Source: Sycon ciliatum
Lineage: Eukaryota > Porifera > Calcarea > Leucosolenida > Sycettidae
Reading direction: 5' to 3'
DNA length: 64,000 nt
NCBI RefSeq assembly: GCF_964019385.1
Contig: NC_088655.1
Location: forward strand, 7,201,633 to 7,265,632
The notes below the pieces were generated by a model, which saw only the letters and a list, made by a program, of their open reading frames with translations, had not been told where the DNA came from and did not search any database. This document shows, one piece after another, positions 38,872 to 49,244 of this stretch (position 1 is its first letter; each line of letters begins with the position of its first letter). The translations under genes were made by a program, and so were the position numbers.

Positions 38872-40110
38872 ACTTCACACAGTATAGAATGAACTCCTCC
38901 AGTAAGACATTTTTACTGGGATACAGCTGACACCACACAGTATGCAAGACACTCCTCCAATAGGACAGATAATGATACTGGAACTCAATATTTTACTCTT
39001 GGTGACCAAAACGTATAGCCGGTAAGATCATTCTACTGGGACTCGTCCAACCTGGTACGTGGCGAACGCATTCATTCATCGAGACGCTCATACAGACTCA
39101 ACTGACATCGCATATCGCACAATACGTCAACTACATGTAGTAAGACATTGATATTGGGAGGTGGCGGACATTACACACTACCCAATGCAACCTTAAAGAC
39201 TGTTAGAGTGGGACTCATCTGACATCGTATAGTACACAATCGGATGAGCGAATAAGACATACTGGAATGAACTCCTCCAGTAAGACATTTTGACTAGGAC
39301 ACAGCTGACCCCACACCGTATGCAAAGCACTCCTCTAATGAGACATACTGATACTGGAACTCGACATATAACTCTCGGTAAACAATACGTACATCCGGTA
39401 AGACCATTCTACTGGGACTCAACCCAACATTGTACGTGGCATAATGCACTCGTTCGTTGAAACAATCGTACAGAAACTCAACTGACATCGTACATTGCAC
39501 AATACGTCAACTAGTAAGACATTGATATTGGGAGGTGGCGGGCACTGCCGGGCTGGACGTGCCTTACGTTGATTGGTGCATAAGGCGCTCAACCAGTGAG
39601 ACAGTTATATGGGAACTCATCTGGCGTCGCACAGTGTAGAACGCAATCATCCCGGGCGACAGATCTAGAGGGGTTTGTCTGGCATTGGACAGTGCGCAAT
39701 GCACTCTTCCAATAAGACAGTTATACTGGGCATCCTCCGTCATCTCGCAGTGCACAATGCACTCTTCCAGTAAGACAGTTATACTGGGAATCCTCCATCA
39801 TCTCGCAGTGCACAATGCACTCTTCTAGTAAGACAGTTATACTGCGAATCCGCAGTCATCTTGCAGTGCACAATGCACTCTTCCAGTAAGACATTTATAC
39901 TGGGAATCCACCGTCACCTCGCAGCGCACAATGCACTCTTCCAGTCAGCCACACCGGGATTCGTCAGACGTCGCACAGCTCCCGATGCACTCCTTCGGTG
40001 AGCCAGTTCTATTGGGACTCATTATGATATTGCACAGCGCATAATGTGCTCGTCGATTAAGACAGTTACACCAGGAATCAACACTGACACTCAGCGCACA
40101 ATGTACTCAT
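38872..40110. repeat. Satellite-like tandem array, 58-bp units with 377-bp higher-order period
   Basis: The right part (39670-39950) has units of about 58 bp with TGCACAATGCACTCTTCCAG and AAGACAGTTATACTGGG. The left part (38887-39560) shows a larger 377-bp period, each made of diverged 58-bp type units: GAATGAACTCCTCCAGTAAG occurs at 38887 and again at 39264. No coding capacity. The units have drifted, so the array is not young. Confidence 0.85.
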
Positions 40111-40126
40111 TAACCCTTTTTAAAAC

Positions 40127-41692
40127 TGACCAGGAGTACTGAGACATTCGGCGACCTGACTCCTAGCTCCAACACTTCTCCGAGGCGCACAAACCAACAA
40201 CCTCCCAACTTGGAAGGCTCAGGTTCGCAAAGGTCCAAGAGGGGAAGGAAAGTCCAACGAAAAAGAGCACGAGCTACGCGCCACGGCAACAAAGAATGCC
40301 AAAAGTTACTGGATGATGACAAAACTAATACTTCATAAGACTATTGGACATACCGGCCTTACTACAACTCGACGACGCATCAAACCACCCAACTTGGGAG
40401 GCTCAAGTTTATGTAGTAAACAAACAAAGGGGAAGCTACGCGAAGACGAATTGTGACAAACCGAAACGTCAACATTTTACTGAACTTCACTACACTGTAT
40501 CATGTAAATATAATAGACTAGTTATGTGCAATAACAAGTTGTTCCACATGACGCACGTTTTGCCGTATAGGTCATGGCGGCTCATAAGGTGTGCAAAGTT
40601 GAGCTCGTATGGTGAGCCAATAAAATTATGGTGAAAATGGAGAAGGACAAATGTTACGAGTTATGACTAATTGTCCATCAACGTAACCAGATCCTATCCA
40701 GTCAGCAAGTGCGACAAAATGGTGGTTGATGGACAGTTAGTCATAACTCGTAACATTTTGTCCTTCTCCTTTTTCACCGAAATTGAATTGGCTCTCCATC
40801 CGAGTTCATAGTTCATTGTAATTGCTCTTGTTTGCTCTTCCTTGTATATCACCTGAGGAGAAGGTACAGAAGTTTACTCGCGAAACCATTAGTTTTCAGA
40901 ATGTTGTTGAAGAGCTGGAGGTTTGTCCTGTCAACTTTTTTCCTTAGCTCCATTAGCCTGGAAAACGATAATGAGTTCCTTGCGTCACCTCGAACGTGCT
41001 CGTAAGTCCAATGTCTTGAAGAGATCTGGTATATGTTTCCAAGTTGGCTATTCGAGGATCGCAGTATCTCGGCTTCCTCCGGAATCCCTCTCGAGTGCTG
41101 GACTCCAGGTGTCATTGTGTGATCTACAAGCGCTTTGTCCGCCCGTGCACAAACCACTCTGGCTCGCCTCATCCAACAGGGTGGCCATTGCCTAATCGGT
41201 GATGGACCGTACCTTTGCCTCCTGTACAATATGCATTGTCCAGATGCACATCGCCTTCTACAGAGGATGCTGCCACCCCAGCAGCCCCAATCCCAAACAG
41301 TCCACTCCACCCGTAGTACGTTTTGAAGATCCACCCATGCACACCAACAGGCAAATGAACTTCCAGTCCCTTCCCGAAACATCCTGTGTCGAGCCTACCC
41401 TCGCGCAATTTTCCCTGTCAGGAACCAGCTGCCCGCCGGAGTCTTCTCTGGTCCATTTTGCAGAATAACTTACAAAGTTTCAAGGTTGCAGCCAATCGCT
41501 GTTTGAAGACCAACGACTGATCGTGGGCACATGATCATCTCTGAGTATCAGCATCATATCTGCCTCACCCCATGATTTTCAAATTCCGCTCCACGTACTC
41601 CTCCCAATAACGTGTTTCCTTCTTTTCTTTCCTTCTCCTCCTTACACTCTCTGTCTTATCTTTACCCGCCTTCTAAATGTACTGTCTCTCCT
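40127..41692 (+). repeat. 1.5-kb repeated block, copy 2 (LINE 3'-end-like)
   Basis: It matches 35556-37026. A (AGT)n microsatellite follows at 41714-41739. The LINE-like end reads YPRAIFPVRNQLPA before the frame shifts. A MITE copy sits at 40630-40778. Confidence 0.6.
40630..40778. mobile_element. Foldback MITE, copy 2
   Basis: A 149-bp inverted-arm element equivalent to 35946-36100, ending in the same TTTTTCACC word. Confidence 0.75.
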
Positions 41693-41837
41693 TTTGCTTG
41701 CTCATCATGCACAGTAGTAGTAGTAGTAGTAGTAGTAGAATTTTTTTTTTAATCCCTACAGACGTTGCCGTCTTTTTACAGGCAACCCTAGGTGCTCTTT
41801 GCAGAGCGAAATGAAAGCATGTAACCTGGTAACGTGT

Positions 41838-43072
41838 CAAAGCTGTGTGGACCCTGGCTAGTGGCTAGCGTCAAACCATACTGAACTAACGTCTGTTGCA
41901 TAGCTACGGGATTAATATTTTATTTGGTATTTATTTTTTATTTTTTAACTTTTTTTGTGTCACGCCTAGCCTTGTGCTATCCCGTATTTGTCCCGCACCG
42001 TACCGTACCATCAAAGACAGCTGGCCACAAACAGCTGGCCACAATATGTTTGGTTGTTTGTGCCATCAGCATGCCTGGCGCTATCCCGTACCTGTCTCGT
42101 TTCTGACGGTCACGGGCGTTCTGGAGTCGACGGGATGTCTGTCCTGACGTTTCCTGTGACCAGCGCTGACTCTGCCGATCACGGGCGTTCTGGAGTCGAC
42201 GGGATGTCTGTCCTGTCGTTTCCTGTGATCGGCGCTGACTCTGCCGATCACGAATGTTCTAGAGTCGACGGGATCTTTCTTCCGACGTTTCCTTTGACCG
42301 GCGCTGACTCTGCCGATCACGGGCGTTCTGGAGTCGACGGGATCTCTTTTCCGACATTTCCTGTGACCGGCGCTGACTCGCCCGTTCAGGATTATTTTGG
42401 AGACGACGGGATCTCTCTTCCAAAGTATGATTTTGCTGACGCTTCCAGACACCTATTCGGCAACTAACGTTCATTCTAAATACATTATTTACTTGTCTTC
42501 CTACTTCGTATTTCTTTCCAGATAATCTCCCCAAACAGCAGGGAGTCGTTTACATAATACGACTCCCTCCTATACATCTATAAGTTATAATTATTATGCT
42601 TTCGGCCTACATGCGATTCCCGGGCTGGTCGACAGGCGGCCCAGCCAGCCTGCTAGTGGGATCTCGGCCTCGCACACAAATCCACACAAAATGTTACTGC
42701 ACTGAATGCATTCCCCCGATACACTTCGCATATATACTCATTCTCTTAGTGGTACCGTACTCTCGATGGTACGGGACAGGTACGGGATAGCGCCAGGCAT
42801 GCCGATGGCACAAACAAACAAAAATATTGTGGCCAGCTGTCTTTGCTGGTACGGTACGGTACGGGACAGATACGGGATAGCGCCAGGCGTGACACAAACA
42901 AACAAACAAACAAACAAACAAACACAAAATTAAAGCTGTGTGGAACCTGGCTAGCGCCAGACGTTACTGAAGTAACATCTTCTGCATAGCTACGGGAATT
43001 AAAGCTGTGTGGACCCTGGCTAGCGCCAGACGTTACTGAAGTAACGTCTTCTGCATAGCTATGGGAATAATA
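41838..43072. mobile_element. Foldback element with diverged inverted arms
   Basis: The left arm (about 41838-42110) and right arm (about 42760-43072) are inverted copies that share GTGTGGACCCTGGCTAG, GCTATCCCGTA and CAGCTGGCCACAA words. The right arm holds an additional tandem copy of the outer 60 bp. Between them lies a 69-bp coding-type tandem repeat. The right end adjoins a short fragment (43073-43145) of the Gypsy-like family seen at 26.96 and 50.34 kb. Confidence 0.65.
42112..42420 (-). repeat. 69-bp tandem repeat encoding a 23-residue Arg/Gln-rich repeat
   Basis: About four and a half units of 69 bp. On the - strand each unit encodes a segment such as RRLQNARDRQSQRRSQETS. Since 69 is a multiple of three, the frame is kept. 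Tandem repeats of this kind (RRL...RQRRS.E...) are found at the N-terminal side of some Helitron and PIF1-type element proteins. The - strand frame is open from about 42534 to 42259, and further in neighbouring frames. Confidence 0.6.
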
Positions 43073-43140
43073 CAAAGCTCAACAAGAATTGATACGTAAT
43101 GATCAATAGTAAATACGTTCGATATCAAGAAAGGAATAGA

Positions 43141-43380
43141 GAGGGAGAGTGAGAGTGAGAGAGAGAGAGTGAGAGAGAGAAAGACATACTCACACTCACA
43201 AACAAGTACCCCTTGCTCACACAAATACGTCACATACACACACCTGCAGTTACATACATTTATGCAAAGTAAACGGCATGCTCTCATGCACGCACACACA
43301 TGTGTACGCCTGAGTGTGTGTGCTCAACATTCGTGGACATGCATGAGCACACACACTTACACACAACATGTGCCATGCCA
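43141..43380. repeat. (GA)n and (CA)-rich simple repeats
   Basis: GAGA-rich tract at 43141-43185 followed by CACACA-rich sequence to about 43370. Confidence 0.8.
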
Positions 43381-43788
43381 TGTTCATTACAAGTAGATTT
43401 TGCCTGTATTTTACCTGATGATCAGGCATGAAAGTATACTAGTGAAAATTGTATTCTTGTCTCCAAGGAAATTGTTCATTAATTCCCAAAGAAATCTTCA
43501 TTGATAATGATCCAGAACTCCCTATGCCATTGCCGGTGTTACCTTTACTCATTAGCTGTGTTTGTTTGTTCCTGTGTGTGTGTTTTGGCGCATGCATGGT
43601 TGTGTGCATGGTTGTGTATTTGTGTGTGTGTGTGTCTATGTGTGCATGCGTATGTGTGTGTGTGTGTGTGTTTATGCATATGCGTATTTTTATGTGTTTG
43701 TGAATCGTCATGTGTATGTGTGTATTTGTGTATGTTTATGTGTGTTTGTGTGTACGTGGTTTGTATTCATTAACATTACTACTTCCAG

Positions 43789-43887
43789 GGTGGTAGCACA
43801 CCATTACACTTTGCAGCATCGAATCATCATGTTTCCGTAGCAGAACATCTACTTAATTCTGGACATTCGTTGGAACCAAAGGATAAT
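43789..43887 (+). CDS. Ankyrin-repeat exon B of the host gene
   Basis: The exon is again 99 bp, in phase 0 on both sides, preceded by ACTACTTCCAG and followed by GTAAGT. It encodes one ankyrin repeat (STPLHFAASNHHVSVAEHLL then NSGHSLEPKDN). It is very similar to exon A both in the exon and in the first 60 bp of the intron, and a TG-rich tract lies upstream in both, so the two are products of a segment duplication. The frame is open with no stop. Confidence 0.85.
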
Positions 43888-44079
43888 GTAAGTCAGGATA
43901 TCCCTGGTGCATTCTTGTTAGTGTATGAACACAAAAATCAGATTATATGGGTGTACATAGTGCATGTGTATCAGGTCTCATGTTCATCTGTTGTACGCAC
44001 AATAATACATGCACAATTGGAAAACATTTTCCAAGTAGAACAATAGTTTTCACTATCTTCAACAGCCTATTATTATTAT

Positions 44080-46452
44080 TATTATGAGTCTTTATTCCAC
44101 TCCAAATTGAAAATAAAAATAAAAATTGGAGGTATTACACTAACTCACCGGACTTATCATAGCCAAAGGTAAGCAGCACGGAATACTATATGGAAAAAAG
44201 TAAGGTAGAGAGAGAGAGGAAGGGAGAAAGGCGCATGTACCATCACAGGCATTAAAGCTCAGAGGTATCATGGCAACAGGTATTGCAGAAAGGGGAGCAT
44301 CAGAAGTTGGCGAAAAATTCAGGCCGGCAAAGCTCATCACTGGGCACAACCTCCAGTGCGCACCCACAGAAAGATCAAATACGAATACCCACAGATATAC
44401 CACAGTGTTTCAATTACAAACTAAAACGAATACAATAACATACAAAGCATAAAAAGCCCACCAGGGACAGCGAAGAGCCCTATGCTGCACCCAAAACAGA
44501 TCTTAGAATGGCCATCGAGCCAAGGATAGCAGCCTGCTGCAGTTCATGAAGGTGCCGCTCTTCTCCACATAGCTGCTTAATTGAGGTAGCCGCTTCCTTC
44601 GTCAGGCCACCAAGAGCACCAACTATGATGGGCACTACGGACACTGCCTCTCGCTGCCAAATCTGCCCAATTTCCACTGCGAGGGGCAAGTACTTCGCTC
44701 TCTTTTCAGCATGTTTTAGTGTTACTCTATGATCCAGTGGCACACTGACATCAATAAGTTGGACTGACTTGCCATCGTCCCACACAAGATCCGGCCGATT
44801 TGCTCCAACCATCCTATCTGTAGGGATTGGCATTTCCCACATTAACTTACGGCCTTCACTATCCTCGACGTAGTGTGGCAAGTGGCCAGGGGGAGCAGGA
44901 GATACCAGTCTGTAGCGATGACAGAGTGCCCGGTGGACTATAGCGGCAAGACGATTATGGCGAGTAATGTATGCCGTCCGTGCCAACACGGGGCAGCATG
45001 CCAAAATATGGTCAACAGTCTCCCCCGGACCTCCACACAAACGGCACACGTCCACCACGGAAGTGTCGCCAATAACCGATCTTTGGTAGTTCCTGGTATT
45101 AACCACCTGATCCTGAGCAGCAAATACGGATGACTCAGTGGATGGACGCAATGTTGGAGACTTTAAGAAGTTGAATGAGAGAGGCATGTCCAATACACCG
45201 CGACTCCTCTGCCAATAGCGACCATGCAGGGGCTTCTGCCGCAGAGAAGCTTGGGTGGAGGTTCTGATAGCAGACTTAACAACGTCAGTTGTTGCACCTC
45301 CGATGTCCAGGATGTTGAAGTGCTCCATTGCCGTGGCCGCCCGGGAGATGATCGACTTTGTAGGCGGAAGATTTTCATGATGAGCATGCAGCGCAGCAAT
45401 CAGCGGCAGGTCAGAGTGCGCCTGGAGATACCTAGACAGGCGGATGTATTTCCTCTCCAGCAGGTGCTCAACCGATAGAATCCCTCGGCCGCCCTCAGAT
45501 CTCGGCAGGTGAAAGCGGATGGTGGAAGATCGTGGGTGGTGTGCTCCCACTGCGCGGAGCGCACTTCGGACATTCCTGTCGAAGGTTGCAATAGCATCCT
45601 TCGTCCATGGCACAATACACAAGCCATACGACAGCACTGGGATGACATAAGAGTTAATAGCACGAGAGAGGTTGCAGGCGTTGAGAGATGTGTGGGTCAC
45701 CAGCCGCAATCGCCTCCTGAACTCTTTGGTGGTGGCCACCTTAACAGACTGTTCCGCCATGCCAAAACACTCCCTTATGCCAAGGTAGGCATACACGGAG
45801 CCATCCGCCAAGGAGGCAATGCTGGAGGCTTGATCTACTGTGACAGTTGCTGGCTGATCTGGATCAACAGCACCATGTGGGCACACAAGCTTAGCACACT
45901 TTGCTGGAGAAAGCTCCATTCCAATGGATTTCCCAACGCACGATACTATGTTGATCATTGAGTTAAGCTGCTTACTGGTTGCGGCCATCAGCTTCACATC
46001 ATCCATGTACCATAAGTGGGATACGGTTGTTGTCCGCTGAAGTCCGCACGCATATCCAAAGCCACTTCTGCTGAGTTCACCTGATATTGGATTCAATCCA
46101 AGACAGAAGAGCAGAGGGGATAACGAGTCACCTTGGAAAATGCCTCGCCGGATCGGTATTGCCTCACTCATGTCAGCTCCCAAGCGCAGCCGGGTACGCC
46201 ACTGCGATGAGAGCACAGACAAGAGCGAAGTGATCTTGGGGTGGAATTTGTACAGACGTGTGACTTCGACTAGCCACTCCTGCGATAGGCTGTCGAACGC
46301 TTTCCTAAAATCCAACCAAGCCATTGCCAAGGTGCGGTGATGACGCCTAGCATCCTGGGTAATCATAGCATTGATCAGCAGCTGGTCAGTGCAGCCTCCT
46401 CGGTTACGAGTACAGCCAGTTTGTTCATGGGCCAGAATGTCATTGGTCTGGA

Positions 46453-46455
<3 letters not shown>
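44080..46455 (-). mobile_element. Dong/R4-like LINE inside an (ATT)n tract, 5' truncated
   Basis: The element reads on the - strand from about 46455 to about 44080. An ATT microsatellite lies at both borders (46457-46500 and 44071-44087). It has a long RT-plus-endonuclease frame, a 3' untranslated region of about 380 bp, and an AATAAA-containing end. The restriction-like endonuclease and insertion in TAA/ATT repeats are the known features of Dong-type elements of the R4 clade. Confidence 0.7.
44480..46366 (-). CDS. LINE reverse transcriptase with CCHC finger and restriction-like endonuclease (5' truncated)
   Basis: The frame gives 628 codons from the first ATG and is open further up to about 46455, with EQTGCTRNRGGCTDQLLI, which is the RT entrance box of R2/R4-type LINEs. 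RT motifs are LDFRKAFDSLSQEW, GIFQGDSLSPLLFCLGLNP and the catalytic YMDD (WYMDDVKLMA). The C-terminal part has a CCHC finger (CRLCGGPGETVDHILACC) and a PD-x(12-14)-D endonuclease (NRPDLVWDDGKSVQLIDVSV). The N-terminal DNA-binding part is absent. No stop or shift disturbs the rest, so the insertion is recent or the copy selected. Confidence 0.9.
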   Translation of the reverse strand: MITQDARRHHRTLAMAWLDFRKAFDSLSQEWLVEVTRLYKFHPKITSLLSVLSSQWRTRLRLGADMSEAIPIRRGIFQGDSLSPLLFCLGLNPISGELSRSGFGYACGLQRTTTVSHLWYMDDVKLMAATSKQLNSMINIVSCVGKSIGMELSPAKCAKLVCPHGAVDPDQPATVTVDQASSIASLADGSVYAYLGIRECFGMAEQSVKVATTKEFRRRLRLVTHTSLNACNLSRAINSYVIPVLSYGLCIVPWTKDAIATFDRNVRSALRAVGAHHPRSSTIRFHLPRSEGGRGILSVEHLLERKYIRLSRYLQAHSDLPLIAALHAHHENLPPTKSIISRAATAMEHFNILDIGGATTDVVKSAIRTSTQASLRQKPLHGRYWQRSRGVLDMPLSFNFLKSPTLRPSTESSVFAAQDQVVNTRNYQRSVIGDTSVVDVCRLCGGPGETVDHILACCPVLARTAYITRHNRLAAIVHRALCHRYRLVSPAPPGHLPHYVEDSEGRKLMWEMPIPTDRMVGANRPDLVWDDGKSVQLIDVSVPLDHRVTLKHAEKRAKYLPLAVEIGQIWQREAVSVVPIIVGALGGLTKEAATSIKQLCGEERHLHELQQAAILGSMAILRSVLGAA

Positions 46456-46456
<1 letters not shown>

Positions 46457-46498
<42 letters not shown>

Positions 46499-46500
46499 TC
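46457..46500. repeat. (ATT)n microsatellite at the LINE's upstream border
   Basis: A clean ATT repeat of about 44 bp, with a similar tract at 46754-46785 beyond the palindrome. Confidence 0.95.
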
Positions 46501-46549
46501 AGAACTAAATATTGCGACAGAGCTTTCGGCCATATTTTCAATTCATTGC

Positions 46550-46753
46550 ATTCCCAACTCATCACAACCACGCGCTCTTCAGCCGAACCATACAGACACC
46601 AGCAAGGACACTTCCGTTGAGAGATAATAATTATTGCTCCACGCCTCTAGACAGCTGTTTCGCTCCCAATAATTATTATCTCTCAACGGAAGTGTCCTTG
46701 CTGGTGTCTGTATGGTTCGGCTGAAGAGCGCGTGGTTGTGATGAGTTGGGAAT
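46550..46753. repeat. Perfect 86-bp inverted repeat with 32-bp loop
   Basis: 46550-46635 and 46668-46753 are exact reverse complements over 86 bases; the loop is 46636-46667. The transcript would form a long perfect hairpin. The outer ends are next to ATT tracts on both sides. No coding capacity is evident. Confidence 0.95.
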
Positions 46754-46984
46754 TATTATTATTTATTATTATTATTATTATTATATGCATTCCCGCGGCA
46801 GTGTCAACAGTGCAAGTGCAAGTCGCCCATGCACAAATACAGTCCACACGTTCGCTTATGCTGGACATGGTAAGAGAAACAGCTGATATAGGAGACATAA
46901 AGACAACAAGCACAAACGTAGCTGTAAATCCTTTGTGTATAGAATGTTTAAAGTGTATTGAGCGATATTTCCGTGATCTGGGAA

Positions 46985-47790
46985 AAAGGTGACGGCGCGG
47001 TTTCATCGCCGCAACCTCTACTTGCGGATCATATCCAGTAGCTGCCTCCATTTGCTTCGAACTGCAGCTACGTCTGATAGGCGCTCCAGATCTTCCAGGC
47101 TCTGCAATCGCCCGCACGCAGCTCCGTGGAGGTCGTCGTCGAGCTTCACCGGCAGGGTGATGCGAGGGCGGCCTCTCCACTTGTGGTCATCACATTGAAA
47201 GTAGCTGACCATGCTTAGGACGGCGGGGGCATCACTGGGAAGTCGAAGGATATGGCCAAATAGCCTCCACCGAGCTCTGGTGATGATGCGGCTGATCGGC
47301 TCTGCCTTGCACCTGTCGTAGAGTGCTGTTGTTGCGATCTTCTGCGGCCAGACAAAGCCGATCAGTGAACGGAGCTGCCCGCGGTGGAATGCGTCGAGTC
47401 CACCCTCGGCAGCTGCCATGAGTCCCCATGTGCCGGCGTTGTATACTAGCACTGGTAGTACAAACGCATTGTAGAGACGAAGCCTCAATTCTTCTCCAAC
47501 GGTACTGCGCCGGCTCCATAGCGACCAGAGCAATCGACACGCTGCAGCGGCTAGTTGTTTCCTCCGAGAGACATCCTTGCTATCCCCGAGGAGTGAGCCG
47601 AGCTTCTTGGTGGTGCGCCACTGTTCCGCCACCCTGTCCAGGGATCGGCCCAGAACGGTAATTTCTGTTTTATCCGGGTTTACCTTCAGAGCCCATCCGT
47701 TGAGGACGTCACCGATAACCGGCTCCAGGTCACCCAACCAGCCAGACTCTGTGCTGATGAAATCCGCGTCGACAGCCAACACAGCCTAGA
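46985..47790 (-). pseudogene. C-terminal part of a second LINE reverse transcriptase
   Basis: The - strand frame (254 codons, 47782-47018) begins at the RT catalytic region (DADFIS, probably from an ADD box) and continues with WALKVNPDKTEITVLGRS, VLPVLVYNAGTWGLMA, ALYDRCKAEPISRIITRARW, RLFGHILRLP and KWRGRPRITLPV. This is the thumb and C-terminal end of RTE/CR1-like LINEs. It is 5' truncated but the remaining frame is open. Confidence 0.8.
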
Positions 47791-48270
47791 CAACACTATT
47801 GAGTTCCTTGGGTCACCTCAAAAATACTTATAAGTCCAGTGTCTTGATGAGATTTGGTGTATGTTTTCATGTGAAATCGCACTGAACACAATTATGGTTC
47901 TGTAAAGCAACCGGCTACTAGATTGGAATTCTTTGGCACTTTGTACACCTGCATAATGTTACACTTCCAGTGGCAGGTAAGATAGTTGAACAGCACAATC
48001 AGTCATGTCTTTGTGCGTAACCCGTACAATAATGGTGGTTTGTGTAAATCTGCATGAAGAAGTCTCAGCCAAACTTGGTTGGTTCAATTTCCAGTGGCGT
48101 CCTTTCTTGTCCTGAAGAAAACCAATCTACCAACCCACATGGGGAGAACACTCGGGTATGCCAATGTTGCACCAGTTTTTTGTTCATTCCAGGCATCCGT
48201 GCTTGGCTTTTGAATTGCCTGCCGTTGGCAGCAGAGGATTGGGCGTATTTTGGAGGCTTCTTTTATAATA
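47791..48270. other. Unassigned, with a decayed copy of the 36/41-kb repeat
   Basis: 47799-47870 is a diverged copy of the part at 36296-36370 and 40968-41042 (TTGAGTTCCTTGGGTCACCT against GAGTTCCTTGCGTCACCTCG). The rest shows nothing I can name. Confidence 0.45.
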
Positions 48271-49242
48271 CTTCCTCCGTTAAGCAAAACTTCGTTGCGT
48301 TTTTACAGTTCAGTCCAAATCATTCCATGGCTACGAACACGCTTTGCAAAGTGGAAAAAAATCAGCATATGAAAGATATATAATTACAGATGACACACAG
48401 CTCATTTCAAAGCCGTCCAGCTTCACTCTTTGATGACGACTTACACTCACTGATGACATCGAGTCCAGATCCTCACTGACTTTCACCTCCAGCGCTGCCA
48501 GCTTTTGTACCACAGCATTTACAAATTGCCAAGACATGATTTAACCGTGGAGATCGCCAAGTTCTTCGCTCGAACTGTGAGCTTGACGACCTCCACGGTG
48601 GCGCTGGTAGTTGTGGCCACTCTCCGGAACGCCATGGAAGGAGCCATACAGACCCCAACACACTCTCCCCATCTTCGTAGGGGTGTATTCCAGCCAGAAC
48701 GTTTCCACACCCTGCAGAAGCTCCTTTTAGGTTTCCTTCACCACGAGTGACACGGCTGTCTACAGGCTGTGGAAGAGCGCCAAGTCGTCGAGGTTGAGAT
48801 CAGGATTTTGCGCCGACTGCATGACAACATGAATGTCGAACATTTTTGATTTCCCCTGCGCTGCATACAAAAGTGCATTGATTTTGGTTGTGTGCGGATG
48901 CGCACCATCGACTCGTGCTAGTACAGCAGTGCCTGAGCGCTGGCCGGCTCCTGGATACTTCTTCGAGCCAGCGGTATTTCAAACTGTTTCTCACTTTCGT
49001 ACTTTGGTGTCATGCGCGCACGCCTGGGGTTGTGTTCTGGTGACATCCTGTCGAGAAACGGTTCTGCTTCGCCGATTTTTTTAAAGGACTCCACGCTTTT
49101 TGGAGGTTCAAAAGCCTGTCAGAACAATGGACGACAACTCGGCTACCCTACGTAGGGGATAGATCACTGACATGTATGTCTAATGCCGACAGAAATATCA
49201 TGACAAGAACACTAAAAACGCAACGAAGTTTAGCGGAGGTAG
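48271..49242 (-). mobile_element. Mariner-like transposon with Stowaway-type ends, decayed
   Basis: The left end CTTCCTCCGTTAAGCAAAAC and the right end read inversely (CTACCTCCGCTAAACTTCG) are inverted repeats, flanked by TA at 48269-48270 and 49243-49244. CTHCCTCCGT is the end motif of plant and protist mariner-like elements and their Stowaway MITEs. The inside holds a decayed transposase on the - strand. Confidence 0.75.
48331..49080 (-). pseudogene. Mariner-like transposase, C-terminal half, decayed
   Basis: Read from about 48995 downward, the - strand has LARVDGAHPHTTKINALLYA, then MFDIHVVMQSAQNPDLNLDD and LALFHSL, matching the plant/oomycete-type mariner phrase D...PHT...QP..SPDLN.ND.GFF. 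A stop follows at 48760-48762, another near 48730, and a third near 48540; the frame then continues to 48331. The N-terminal half and the first catalytic Asp are missing, so it cannot be active. Confidence 0.7.
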
Positions 49243-49244
49243 TA

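Noticed and set aside
38872-40110. CRISPR array
   Set aside because: The repeats are contiguous and diverged without unique spacers, and this is animal DNA.
43439-43840. Cys/Val-rich frames upstream of ankyrin exon B
   Set aside because: They are translations of a TG-rich tract; only the 99-bp exon is supported.
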